Origin: Ricinus communis
Lineage: Eukaryota; Streptophyta; Magnoliopsida; Malpighiales; Euphorbiaceae
NCBI RefSeq assembly: GCF_019578655.1
Contig: NC_063260.1
Span: forward strand, 20,918,888 to 20,982,887
Reading direction: 5' to 3'
DNA: 64,000 nt
Part shown: positions 37,598-53,678 of the stretch, piece by piece
Layout: every line of letters starts with the position of its first letter
Numbering within the stretch: position 1 is the first letter of the stretch
Program-made: the position numbers and the translations under genes
The notes under the pieces: model-generated
The model's database searches: none
Seen by the model: only the letters and a program-made list of their open reading frames with translations
What the model was told of the DNA's origin: nothing

Positions 37598-39925
37598 TCA
37601 ACGCTGCTTAATAGAACCAAAAAGATCATTGTATGTGCGCCGAGGAGCTTCAGCACGGGAGACAATTTCCACAACTTTGTAAGATGATTCTGGATGGACT
37701 AATGCTTCAACAGCAACCTCCGCAACCAAATCTCTGGATATATTACCTTCATAAAGAGTATCCTGAAGGGAGAAAAATTAAGTCAATTACTTCTCATACA
37801 TGAGAGAGCAAGGAGAAACATCTGATAAAGTTTCAGAAAAGTCCAAGTACCTCTGGTTCCATCACAACATTTCCTGATGGAGGGTCATTTTTCAATCCAC
37901 CAGGTCTAATTATTGTGTACTTTATACCAGATCTCCTGATATATTGCTCTGCCTGAAGCTTAGCTATTAAGGTAAGTCCGAAGACATTTAGAAAGATGTA
38001 AGCTGGATTAAGTATCTGACCCATTGCTGCACCATTGACTAAAATAGAGCTGATGAGAATGAATCTGTTCACACCCTGTTCACGGCAAGCATCAACAAGG
38101 TTTACAGTGCCAAAATTATCAACCTGCAATAAAAGCACTTCATAAGAATCCACCATGCGATACCATGGAATAGTTACAGGACTACAACAGAAGAACTATC
38201 ATTATATATCTTCACATGATAACTTGCATACATTCAACCAAATTGGACAGTGGATTTTCTGATATGCTGGCAGAATTTAACCTAATATATAAATTCAATC
38301 ATTTTATTACAGTGTAAACAGAACTGACAAAATGCAATTAGAGAATCAGATAAAGAATCACTGGTCCATACAACATATATCAAGCATTTCATCTATGTCT
38401 CGCTATATTAACTGCAACATGTCTTGTGCAAGTGATAATTGAATTAAGCATATTATACAATAGAAGAGAACAGCTAGGCTCTCACAAATATGTAGCTATA
38501 ACTATAGACCGTGATTGTTTCATCTGAAAAAGGCCTTTTTCTGGTCAAGACCATATGTCCCCTATTCAGAAGTGGTACTTGCATAACATTGATTAATCAA
38601 TGATCAACATGGTACTTATAAGTGTATCAATTGCAGTAAACAAAATAATTCCTCAAAAAAGGAAAAAGATAAGTCTTTTCAATTGTAACGCCATAGGAAA
38701 GACCAACACTGCAAACCTGAAACTAACGTATTAACAACCTATAGCCTCATCTTAGCACCGATCGTGTGAGTCTATGGAGTGATAAGGAGTCCCACAACTC
38801 ATGGAGTGATAAGGATGATCATACTCACAGAATTATGAAAGGAAATATGGTTGGTGACAAGAACTTTCAAAGAGTAACATATTACGACGTAAATGGTAGT
38901 TCAATAGATAAAGGAAACTCAAAACTAATTGATAGCTATATCTGATCTTTCTTATCAGTATTTAGGTGCTGAATCAGAGGAGATAGCATAGTAATCTTTT
39001 TTTCCTTTTCTTATCTTGTGTAACACCCATGTATGTATTAGTCTATATATAGATTTCTTGGTTTTGCAATTTGCATCAGAGTTGAAAGAATCAATTCTAG
39101 AATAATAAAAAACACTCCTTATAGAAATTCTATTTTTTCTCTTAATGGAAAATCATACCAACATGACTTGAATAAGAATGAGAGGATAACAACGTATAAA
39201 AAATTCATAACGAGAATAGCAAATTGCCTTCCATGGAGCAAACAAGTCCCACCCAGGCCGAAATCCAGTGGCACAAATTACAGCCTCAGAATCATCCCCT
39301 ATTGCTTCTGCCAATTTAGCAGATCCATCCGTTACATCAGCTTTCACCTGCAAAGCAAAATTGTCACTATTAAAACCTTTTAAAAATCAATACAAATTGA
39401 GAAGAACTAAAAAGAAGCCAACTATATAAATAATTAATTGAGAACACTAACAATTTGAAGGGATGGGTTATCTTTAACAAAGTTACTTTTAGCCTTCTCC
39501 ACATCTCTGACACCAGCCTTGACTTCAAAACCCTTAGCTAGAAGCTGCTCAACAATTCTTTTACCAGTACTTCCAGTTGCTCCAGCCACAAAAATCTTCT
39601 TCTTGGAGGTGACTTGTGTTTCTGTTATTTCCTCAATGACTTCACTTCCTTCCATCTAACAAAATAAAGAAAGTAAGAAACAGACACATACAAAGAAAAT
39701 GCAGAATAAAGTCCTGAAAAAGAAGACAATTTTGGCTGGGATGAGCGATACCTCGGTAGAATTAAGAGAATAAGAGGTGGAAATGATTTTGGATTCAGTA
39801 GAGAAAGAGAGAGTAGAAAAGGGTACCCTAGAGAAAGAATGTAGATGGTTTTTCTCAAGGGATTTCAGCATACAAAGAAGAGACTTTCTTAGGATAAAAG
39901 GAGTTGGAGTACAAGAAGTGGCCAT
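37598..39925 (-). CDS. Plastid NAD(P)-binding atypical SDR-like protein (At2g34460 type)
   Basis: Five exons on the minus strand (39752-39925, 39452-39655, 39228-39347, 37851-38123, 37598-37762) give 311 residues. The first 58 residues are Ser/Thr-rich with few acids, a likely chloroplast transit peptide. The nucleotide-binding loop KIFVAGATGSTG lies at 78-89, with GATGSTG at 83-89. Further motifs are KADVTDG, AVICATG, NFGTVNLVDAC, FILISSILV and YTIIRPGGL, all typical of atypical SDR (NAD-dependent epimerase-like) proteins. The plant protein is plastid-located; its substrate is not known to me. Intron 3 (38124-39227) uses a GC donor (AAG|GCAATT); every codon phase around it fits, and no GT alternative keeps the conserved APWK-VDNFG junction. 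Exon 2 begins with an in-frame ATG that could also start a shorter, untargeted form. Confidence 0.88.
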
Positions 39926-40891
39926 TGAAATTGAATTGATGTGATTACGATGCCCGCCACAAAAAGTTTTCGTTCTTTCTACGCTTAAAACTTGCAACAA
40001 ACAACCTAACCACGTGGCATGCTGCTGGAGCTTCCCGTTGTTGCCCAGGTTTTTCTATTTACTACGCCAAAGGGCAAAACCCGTGATTTTAACCCTTCAA
40101 CTTTCCTATTTTATATGATTAAGCCCCTCCTCAAATGAAAATGTGTGCTATAGAACTTTCAAGTTATATATAAAATTTAACCTTTCTTTCACAAAATAGA
40201 AAAATTTCTTATCCAATAATGGTAACTCAAATGTTTTTAGGAAAAAAACTAACATTTAAATCTTGATAATCAATTCCATTTGTCCAACCACATAAAGTGA
40301 GGTAATGCTCAACCACGTACATACCCGCATTCATAAATATAATATGCAACGTCTTTAAATTGAAGGAGATTTACATGAGGACACCCTAAAAATCGTCTTT
40401 AATCTGCTGCTTGATTTGTTCTTGTATCTAGAAATGGTAGATGGCATTGACAGCCAAGAAAAAGACAAAAAATTGCAAGTCTTAACCACTACTGGTATTT
40501 CCTACCAAGCATCGGAATACACTCTGATATGTTGTTTTTCACGGGCCTGACGTTACTCAAATGCTAAGGGCAAAGCTGCAAACCCAGTTTTTTTCTTACA
40601 CCAATCTTCACTTCTGCTTCCAGAATACTTTAACCAATCATGTTTTTGAATTCTGCAGCTACCACCGTCGTGCCATTCGGCGCTCCAAGGCAACTGCTTC
40701 GCTTACTGATTTACCATGTCCCTGAAATTCTTTCCCGGGTACAATATGTTGTCAGAAAATAGTGTTGATATTTGCTGAAAATAAACCTTAAAGAGGGAGG
40801 ACAGAATGAGTTTCGGACATGTCTGGACAAACATTAGTAAATTAGCATTAACATATACCTGCTTAAAATTTGCCATTGCAATTCGCACAAC
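39926..40891. other. Intergenic region
   Basis: Promoter of the SDR-like gene and 3' UTR of MCM3. No gene was recognised. Confidence 0.6.
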
Positions 40892-45628
<4,737 letters not shown>

Positions 45629-45748
45629 CTCTTGGCTCTCGCTCCCCTGCCGTTTACACTACGGGAGATAGGGGTAGATACAAAGGGAGAATTTCAGATT
45701 CACGCAAGACGGAGACTCTTTTTGCACCATAGGGCCTAGTCAGTGTGG

Positions 45749-45796
45749 TTTTGGCGGGAAGAAAGGAAATGGACTGCACTAGTTTTGGCGGGAAAA
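45749..45796 (-). promoter_or_regulatory. Two E2F-binding sites upstream of MCM3
   Basis: TTTTGGCGGGAA occurs at 45749-45760 and TTTTGGCGGGAAAA at 45783-45796, 121-168 bases before the MCM3 ATG. Read on the minus strand they are TTCCCGCCAAAA, the canonical E2F consensus that drives S-phase genes such as MCM subunits. The two sites sit in a tandem duplication of about 34 bases. A GGCCCA site II motif lies further out at 45827-45832. Confidence 0.75.
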
Positions 45797-45828
45797 GGAA
45801 CGGACTCTTCGATGGACTTATTCCATGG

Positions 45829-47000
45829 CCCACGGGCTCCTAATTACTAGGTATTTTAACCACCAAGTTTTTTCCATTTTCCATTTATTTTATGACAATT
45901 TCTTACCTAGAGCTGCTTTTCCATTTTTTTTCATTTACTTTATGAAATTTTTTTCATTCATATACCAGAGTGTAAATTTCTTATTTATATACCACAATAG
46001 ATTTCCATTTTTCATTTACTGTAAAAAAAAAATTATTTATATACCATAGTATAAATTTTTTTATCTATATACCATAATAAATAAATAAATATCTATATAT
46101 ATTACAATGAATAAGAAAGTGACATATATATATCAACTATTAAATAACTAACACATATTTTATTATTTATAAATTTAATTATTTAAAATTAATAAATATA
46201 TTTCAATCATCTATAAATTTAATTATTTAAATTTAATAAATATATTTCAATAATTTATAAATATAATTTAATAAATTATTTAAAATTAATAAATATATTT
46301 AAATTATTTATTTGTAAATATAATTTAGCATATATACACAATAATTTTTTTTCATTTTATAGTCTTCTCCATTTATTTATTTAGTCATTTTGTAGAAGAA
46401 AAAAAAAGGTAAGGAAAAAGTCATCTAATTTTATTATTAGTAACTTTCAATGTGGGTGTATTTTGATAGAAGTGCCTTTTTTGTTAAAGTTTAATCCGGT
46501 CAGTTTTGGTCATAGAAAAAAATTGGCGGCAGCTTTGGTAGATTATTACAGATCCAAGTTTGGTAACTCATGGCAACAAAGCAGAAAATATATATCTTGT
46601 TACTGCTGTTTAATAAAGCAGCAAGAATGGATCTCATATAGAAAAAAAAAATAACAGTTATCGTAATTACATAATTCAAAAAGACTTTTTATGATTGCTT
46701 GTTCGTATCCGCTACATAATTAATTTGAAATCAAAACCACATGATCACAGCAGATCTTAAGCTAAAAGTTCCAAGGAAAATGACAAAATGAAATGGTAAT
46801 TTGAAAAGAAAAATTAAGCAAGACCTTCTTGATACTGAAATGAGAAACTGACTACTATCAGCAGCTCAAAAAGCTAAAAGGGGGAAGTGATGTCGATGAC
46901 TCTGTCTATAAGCAAGCAACTCTCCAGTGGTTCCTACAAGAAATGCAGGCCATGGTAAATGTAAATGACCGCGGCCCGAATGCAGAAGAAGGTCATGCTC
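45829..47000. other. Intergenic region with A/T-rich tandem repeats
   Basis: Between MCM3 and the 3' end of KAS I. It holds repeated ATATACCA(T/C)A-type text at 45960-46080, the 44-base tandem repeat listed separately, and A/T-rich spacer. No gene was recognised. Confidence 0.6.
46168..46311. repeat. 44-base tandem repeat, three units
   Basis: Units start with TATAAATTTAATTATTTAAA at 46168 and 46212, and with the variant TATAAATATAATTT at 46256. Spacing is 44 bases; the third unit has a small insertion. The text is wholly A/T-rich apart from TTTCAAT. Confidence 0.7.
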
Positions 47001-50000
47001 TCAGGGTTTAAATGCAGAAAAGGCCACCACAGAGTTGTGTCCACCGAATCCAAAGGAATTTGAAATGGCTGAAAAGACAGATAGTTGAAATTATTTAACT
47101 TCAGATTCTGAGTTAAGAAAATTGAATGAAAGAATCCTGAAACACCTTACCAACATTCACTTCGTGCTGCTGCTTCTTATTGGCAACAGTGTCAAATTCA
47201 ACTGATGGCTCTGGGTTCTGCGGGCATGGAAAAGCATATATATCAAGCACAGACTTATATGTATGATGATTTCATTAGTTAACAGAAGAAGGATGAAATA
47301 AAGCACAACTAAAACAAGGAACTGAAAACAGAAAAATGATACAACACGCACAAATTGATTAATTGTAGGATGCAACCATCCTGTGGTAATGGCCTTCACA
47401 CAGGCAATTGCTTCCAGACCTCCAGCAGCACCAAGGCAATGTCCTATCATAGACTGCAAAAGGGAGGGGAAGAAAAAAAGAAATCAACACCACAGCCTTC
47501 TGAAAGCCCAAACTTGGTGAGTATACAAAGAGCACTAGTTATTCACACACAGAGATTACCTTGGTTGCATTGATTTTGATGTCAGACGTATTCTTGAATA
47601 CTTTTTTAATAGCATTTATCTCAGCAAGGTCACCAGCAAGAGTGGAAGTTGCATGTGCATTTATATAGTTAACCTGAAAATGCGCTTTGTGAAAATATGG
47701 CATCAAGGAAAATTGTGATGACAATAATATGACATGCTGATGGATAAAAGTTAATTGCATTCTAAGCAACATTTCATGCTTTTCAACCTGTCAAAAGCCC
47801 TAGAGTAAGTGAATTAGTTCTAAGTGTTTATGTCCAATTTATAATTTTAGAAAGTTCAGCGTTCATTTCAGATGAAATTTATTAAGAAAGCCAATTTTAA
47901 TATCATTTTGCCAATTCACTCATGAAAACTTTTCTTTAAATGGTGCAGATATCAGACATGAAAAGAAAAACAAGTATCCCTAATTGTTAGGTCATCATCA
48001 ACAGTGACATTTCAACTTCTGTTTTTCTTCTTAAGAACAGAATTATAATTTATTACATTAAAGAACAGAAATTAAAGTCTACAAGGAGTAGGCCAAGTGA
48101 TTTCATAAATTCTAGATAGTGCTGCACTGTATATAGAAAAGCAACTGTTAGTTCAACACTCAATCTTGATGACAGATCAAATCAGAGCAACTAGAATGGC
48201 TACTTGCATTTCCTAACTATCTATTGCAGAAAAGTAGGAAGAATAAATGCCCTAATTAATACTTGCAACTCGCAACTGTATCATAACTTCAAATGTTCTA
48301 CCTTGGTCCTACTAATAGTAAACGCATACATCTTCCACATCCGATTTAATCTCAGTAAGACACTAACAGAGCCAAACTGTGTAGGTTAGATTTAGAGGGT
48401 GGGTCCAACACAAGGTAAGAACAGCAATATGCAATAGGGACAACCAAGTAAAATTCAAGATAATGTACCAGTATTTCAATGCAGCCGATTGTCATAAATA
48501 ATATTGGTCTTCAGCAAAATAATAAGAAAAATAAATACCTCCTCAGGTGACACACCGGCATCTTCAAGACTTCTCTCAATGCAGGAAGAGACCCCAAGTC
48601 CATCAGCCCTTGGATCAGTCATGTGATAAGCATCACAATTAACAGCACCTCCCAAGTACTCAGCAATTATTGGTGCACCCCTTTTCATTGCATGTTCCAA
48701 ACTCTCCATTACCTGCCAAAAGGACCACAGAGACTCGTTAAAAGCCACTACTAGTTCCAACACTTAACAAGAGGCCTAATTACAGTATGACTATTCATGT
48801 AAAAAACTCCATTCTATTATTGACAATATCTAGGAGCAGTGCACGAAAAGGATGTTTCCAGTGGGGAATGGGAAAAGAAAGGGGAGTGAGGAGAGATGGA
48901 AAGGATGAAGAAGCTTTAGTTTAGAAACTAGCTTACCAACACTCCAGCACCTTCACCCATAACAAAGCCATCTCGATCTTTGTCCCATGGCCTTGAGGCA
49001 GTTTGTGGATCATCATTCCTTTGTGATAAGGCCCTACATGCTACAAAACCTCCCAAACCGATTGGAATGATGGCGGCTTCAGTTCCACCAGCAATCATCA
49101 ATTCAGCCTCACCTCTGCGAATATGATTGGCAGCAGCATAGAAGCAATAATTGGAGGTAGCACAAGCAGTTGAAATTGAATAATTAGGACCCATGAGACC
49201 AAGTTCAATAGCTAACAAGGCAGATCCCATGTTTGTTATAGCATAAGGAATAAAGAATGGGGTAATTTTCCTGTGTCCTTTTTCAATTAGGGCCTGAACA
49301 CCATCTGAAAAGACTGTAAGACCACCCATCCCTGTTCCAACAAGCACACCAGCTCGCTCTTTATCAATCTGCAATGTGCATAAATATACGCAGGTAAACA
49401 AATTGGACATATATCTATAAGAATCTATTGCATTTTTAACCAAACTTTTCAATTTTAAGTGAAGAGGCCGTGAACTTCAGTCATTTATAAAATTAGGACC
49501 AGGATTGCATCCTCAAATCAGATTGCCATGCAATTTCTGATGTATTCAAATGTATCTATTGCTTTTCAGGAAAAAAAAATTCTAAAAAAAAAAAAAGTAA
49601 AAGCAGGATCTTGCACATTCCCTGGTGAATGGGATTTATAATTTGAAACTCAAGGAATAATATGCATTGGCCAACAATCAAGTACCCTTTTGTAATATTG
49701 TTGCGAGAAAATGGTACAGTTTCAAATTCAGGATGATCTGAGTTTCAATTGGTCGAAAACAAAAGGAATTTGCTACATTAAAACAAAACAGAGAAAGCAA
49801 AGCAGAACTAAAACAAAAAATATAAGCTTCAAAAACTGAGAAACAAAACAAATGCCTAATCACTTTGTAATGGAAGGGAGAGAGAAATAGCATATGTGCT
49901 CTGTGCATGTAATAAGTGGTTTTAATATTGAGATTCAGAGAACATGTTCAGACCCCCAAAATAAACCCAAGTCCAGCCTACTTATCAAACCAGAAACTCA

Positions 50001-50699
50001 AAAATGCATAAGGTAAAAATCAAATAAACTCAAAGGACACAAACGCAATAAGTCATTCAAGAAGACAACCAATTTGTCCTGCATGTTTAGCATCTTCCAA
50101 GAAACACAGAAATCAGAATTAACAAATTGTTTCTCTCTATTATCTCAGCATATTAAATTACGAACCAAACAAACCGTCAGATCCAAAATCCCGCCAATAT
50201 TATAACAAATATCCAAAACCCAAAAACCAGAGCAGAACGAACAGACCTTAGACAACTTATCACCACCAAGATCAGCATGCTCAAGAGCTTTTTTACCAGC
50301 AACAATGCAATACCTCAAACAATCATCAAGCCTTCTATCATTTTTCCCATCAATATAACCTTGTGAATTAAACCCCCTGATCTGTCCACCAAATCTAGTA
50401 GGAAACTTAGACGCATCGAACCTATCAATAAGTCCGATCCCACTTTCTCCAGCAAGCAATTTATCGTAGTAAGTATCGACATCATTCCCAAACACAGATA
50501 CCAAACCCGTACCAGTTATGACTACCCTTTTTCTGGGGTCTTTCTCTCGCTTTGGAGCTGAAATCGTCGTGTTGTTATTTGTTGATGATGCGGTGATAAA
50601 GGAGACCCTTTTAGTTGGGGGTTTTGCTGCATTGTGAGTGTTTTTATGGAGTGGGGTTAGAGGGGATGGTCGGAGAGACGGGGACTGCAGGGCTTGCAT
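47001..50699 (-). CDS. KASI: 3-ketoacyl-ACP synthase I, plastid
   Basis: Seven exons on the minus strand (50247-50699, 48937-49368, 48539-48712, 47560-47673, 47352-47453, 47151-47217, 47001-47068) give 469 residues. KAS I condenses malonyl-ACP with C4-C14 acyl-ACPs in plastid fatty-acid synthesis. The first 55 residues are Ser/Thr/Pro-rich and basic, a chloroplast transit peptide; the mature enzyme starts near KRVVITGTGLVSVFGND. The catalytic set is complete: Cys220 in STACATSNYCF, His360 in NAHATST, and Lys391 and His396 in ATKSMIGHCLG. The end GFGGHNSVVAFSAFKP is the normal C-terminus. The ATG at 50697-50699 gives the transit peptide; an in-frame ATG upstream (50783) would add 28 hydrophobic or His-rich residues and is less likely. 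MCM3 lies downstream on the same strand, an order also found in Arabidopsis (At5g46290-At5g46280, from memory). Confidence 0.96.
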
Positions 50700-53678
50700 G
50701 GTGGTGGGGTGGGGGCGGAAGTGGTAGCGATAACAACGATGAATTGGGAGAAGCGAAAGAAATAGAGGCAAAGCTACATACAAGTAGCAGAGGGCAGTGG
50801 GCTGGGGTTAAACTACTTTCAGCTAATCTCTGCCACGTTGGCGTTTCGTAAGTGAAATTCTTGCTGTTGTTTTTGGAATTTCTTTTTCCATTTGTTGTTC
50901 TTTCAAAGATGAACCAACAAAATTGGCCTCGACAATCTGCAAAGGGCGTAGTAATACCCATGTTACAATGCTGGCATCAATTTCTTGTTTACTCTTCATA
51001 GAGTTTACTCATTATTTTTTTTATTTAGTAAATCTAATCCGCTATCTATTGTTAAAATAAATTATTCTTAATGTACTATTTACTCCATATTCAATATTAC
51101 ATTTGTGTAAAATTATAAATTTACTAATTCTTTTCCTTAGTCTTGTTTATTTTATGTATAATTATTTTATATCTTGAGAATATACGGTCAAATTAAAAAA
51201 AATAAAAAAATTTAATATTTTGATGTTGTATCTTTATTAACGCCTTTTTATACGTAAATTTTTTATCAAAAAGAAAAAAGAATAAAGAAATAATTTTTTT
51301 TTTAAATTATGATATTTTATTAATAAAAATTTATAAATACATCTTAATAAGTAAAGATACAACTATATTTATTATATAAAAAAGGACATGGTATTTATTC
51401 ATAAAAAAACATAAAAATAGTCACTAATATTTGTTATAAATACTATAATAAATCATATAACATTAGTGTGTATATATATAATTTAATGAAAATTTAATGA
51501 GTGCAAATCAAATAATATAGTAATTGTTTTTATACTATAAATGTAATATAAATTTTTAATATTAATTGATATAAGTAAATAATAATAATAGAAAATCTAA
51601 AGTCGGTAATTTTGTACTCCTAAATTAAAAAAAATTAAAAAAAAAGGATGAAATTAGTGTGGCGTGCAATGCAATTGATAGGAAAATAAGGGAAAATGCT
51701 ATGAATGTGATTAAAACAAATGATGCACGTGGTAAGCAAGTTGCACCATGCAGCTACAGTGACGAGGAGCCTCCTCGAGTGTATCGCTGACAGGGGCGGA
51801 CAGGTGTTTATGCGAAAATAAGTCGTCGATTCACTTGCAAAATCGCTGTTTGGTTTGGCCTCTCTATTATCAATTTTGTCGCTTCAAGCTTAAAGCTTTA
51901 TTTATTTGTTTTGCAGAATTCAGCAAAATGTTCTTCACACTTTTTATTTTTGGTGTACTCGTACAACTTGATCAACAGATTGTTTGCGCCCAACGAAAAA
52001 CTAAGCCATAACTTTCTATTTTCAAAATAGAAAAAAAATATTTTTTTTAGGCATTTAGACGTTTATAAATAAATATTCGTTCGCCTATAAAGTGAATTAT
52101 TTTAGTAAAATTAAAACTATGTTATTCAATAAAATAAATAATTAGGAAAATATATTGATTTTTGTAATATATTAATATATTAATCAAAATACGAAAGGTA
52201 TCAAATAAAAAATAGAGCGAATGAGAATAAATTATTATTTAGTGAATAAAATAATTAATTTTTATGAGAATATAAAAAATTAAAGATAAAATTCTAATTA
52301 AGAATTTAAAGATAAAAAGAAACATAAAAGAATTACGCCTTTAAATAATACTAAATAAACTATTAAATATCTATTAATTTTTATAAAAATAAGAGATATT
52401 TTTACAACAATATAACAAAAAATTAAAAAAATAAACATAATATTATATCCTCAAATGACTCTAATTAAGTTTTAATTATAATTAAATATCACAACTAAAG
52501 TGTTAATAAATTTAATATAATAATTTTAACAATTGAGAAAAATTTTCCAAAATAGATATATTATTATAATAATTAAAAAAATCTAATAATCATATAATCT
52601 TTCATATAATATCTAATGTAATATTAAAATTTCTTTTATTTGTATATATAGAAATGAAAAGAATTAAGTAATTACTGTATTAATTATTAGCAATCGCATT
52701 ACGATAAAAATAAAAGGTTTTCACATTTTTATTATTATTTTAATATATAAATATATAAAATTTATTATAATATAAATTAATAAATTCAGACATTTAATTA
52801 AATAAATAATTTAAAACTAAATAGAAAATTAATTGCAATTATTCCAATATTATATTAATAATTTTTTACTTAATTTATTACTCAAATTAACATTGTATTA
52901 TAATACTATTTTATATAAATATAATTATATAATGAATAAATATATAAATTCTTTTTATACATTATTACTATTACTATTATTACATATTTTTAATATACTT
53001 ATGATCTATGTTTATATAAAAAAATAGAATCAATGTAATAAATAATTATACAAATTTGGATAAATAAAATATAATATATTTTTTGTAATTATTCTAAAAT
53101 TAATAAAATATTTTATTTTTATTATATAAATTTATTTTAAAAAATATTTTTAAATATAATGTAGTTATTTTTTATTATTTTTAGTTATTTTTAACTATTT
53201 TATGAAAATATCAAAAAAAAACTAAAATATAATAAAAACTATAATGTTGAAGAAAAATAAAAAAAATATATTTTTAATATTTTTACACAATAAAAAATAA
53301 AAAAATAAAAATATATGAATATTTTTTTGAAAAAACAATCTCAATGAATTTAATCACATATTTTTATTTAGATGCTAAATTGCTAAATAACTGATATATA
53401 TCTATAAACATTACATAATTAGATGTTATATCATAAAATATAAAATATTAGTATTATCAATACTCGGATAGGAAAAAATAAACACGAGTCGCAAATAGTT
53501 AATATTAATGGTCCGTAATAATGAGCGCAAAACGCAGCATTTCGTCAAACTTAAAGCACGGAAACGACATCGTAAGAATCCTTTGATTTCGTGGTTGATC
53601 TTGTCTGCCAGACACAAGAAGCAGACTCCAAGAGAAAAAGAAACGGAGCAGCAGAAGAGAGAGCAGCTAACAAAAAAA
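50700..53678. other. Long A/T-rich intergenic region
   Basis: The first 250 bases are the KAS I leader and promoter. A more GC-rich island at about 51650-51930 has no recognisable gene. The region from 52030 to 53450 is extremely A/T-rich with no coding potential. It also contains the promoter of HMGB14 at its right end. Confidence 0.6.

Noticed and set aside
50700..50783. Longer KAS I start at an in-frame ATG upstream
   Set aside because: The extra 28 residues are unlike a transit peptide start, while the ATG at 50699 gives a typical one. Kept as a minor alternative only.
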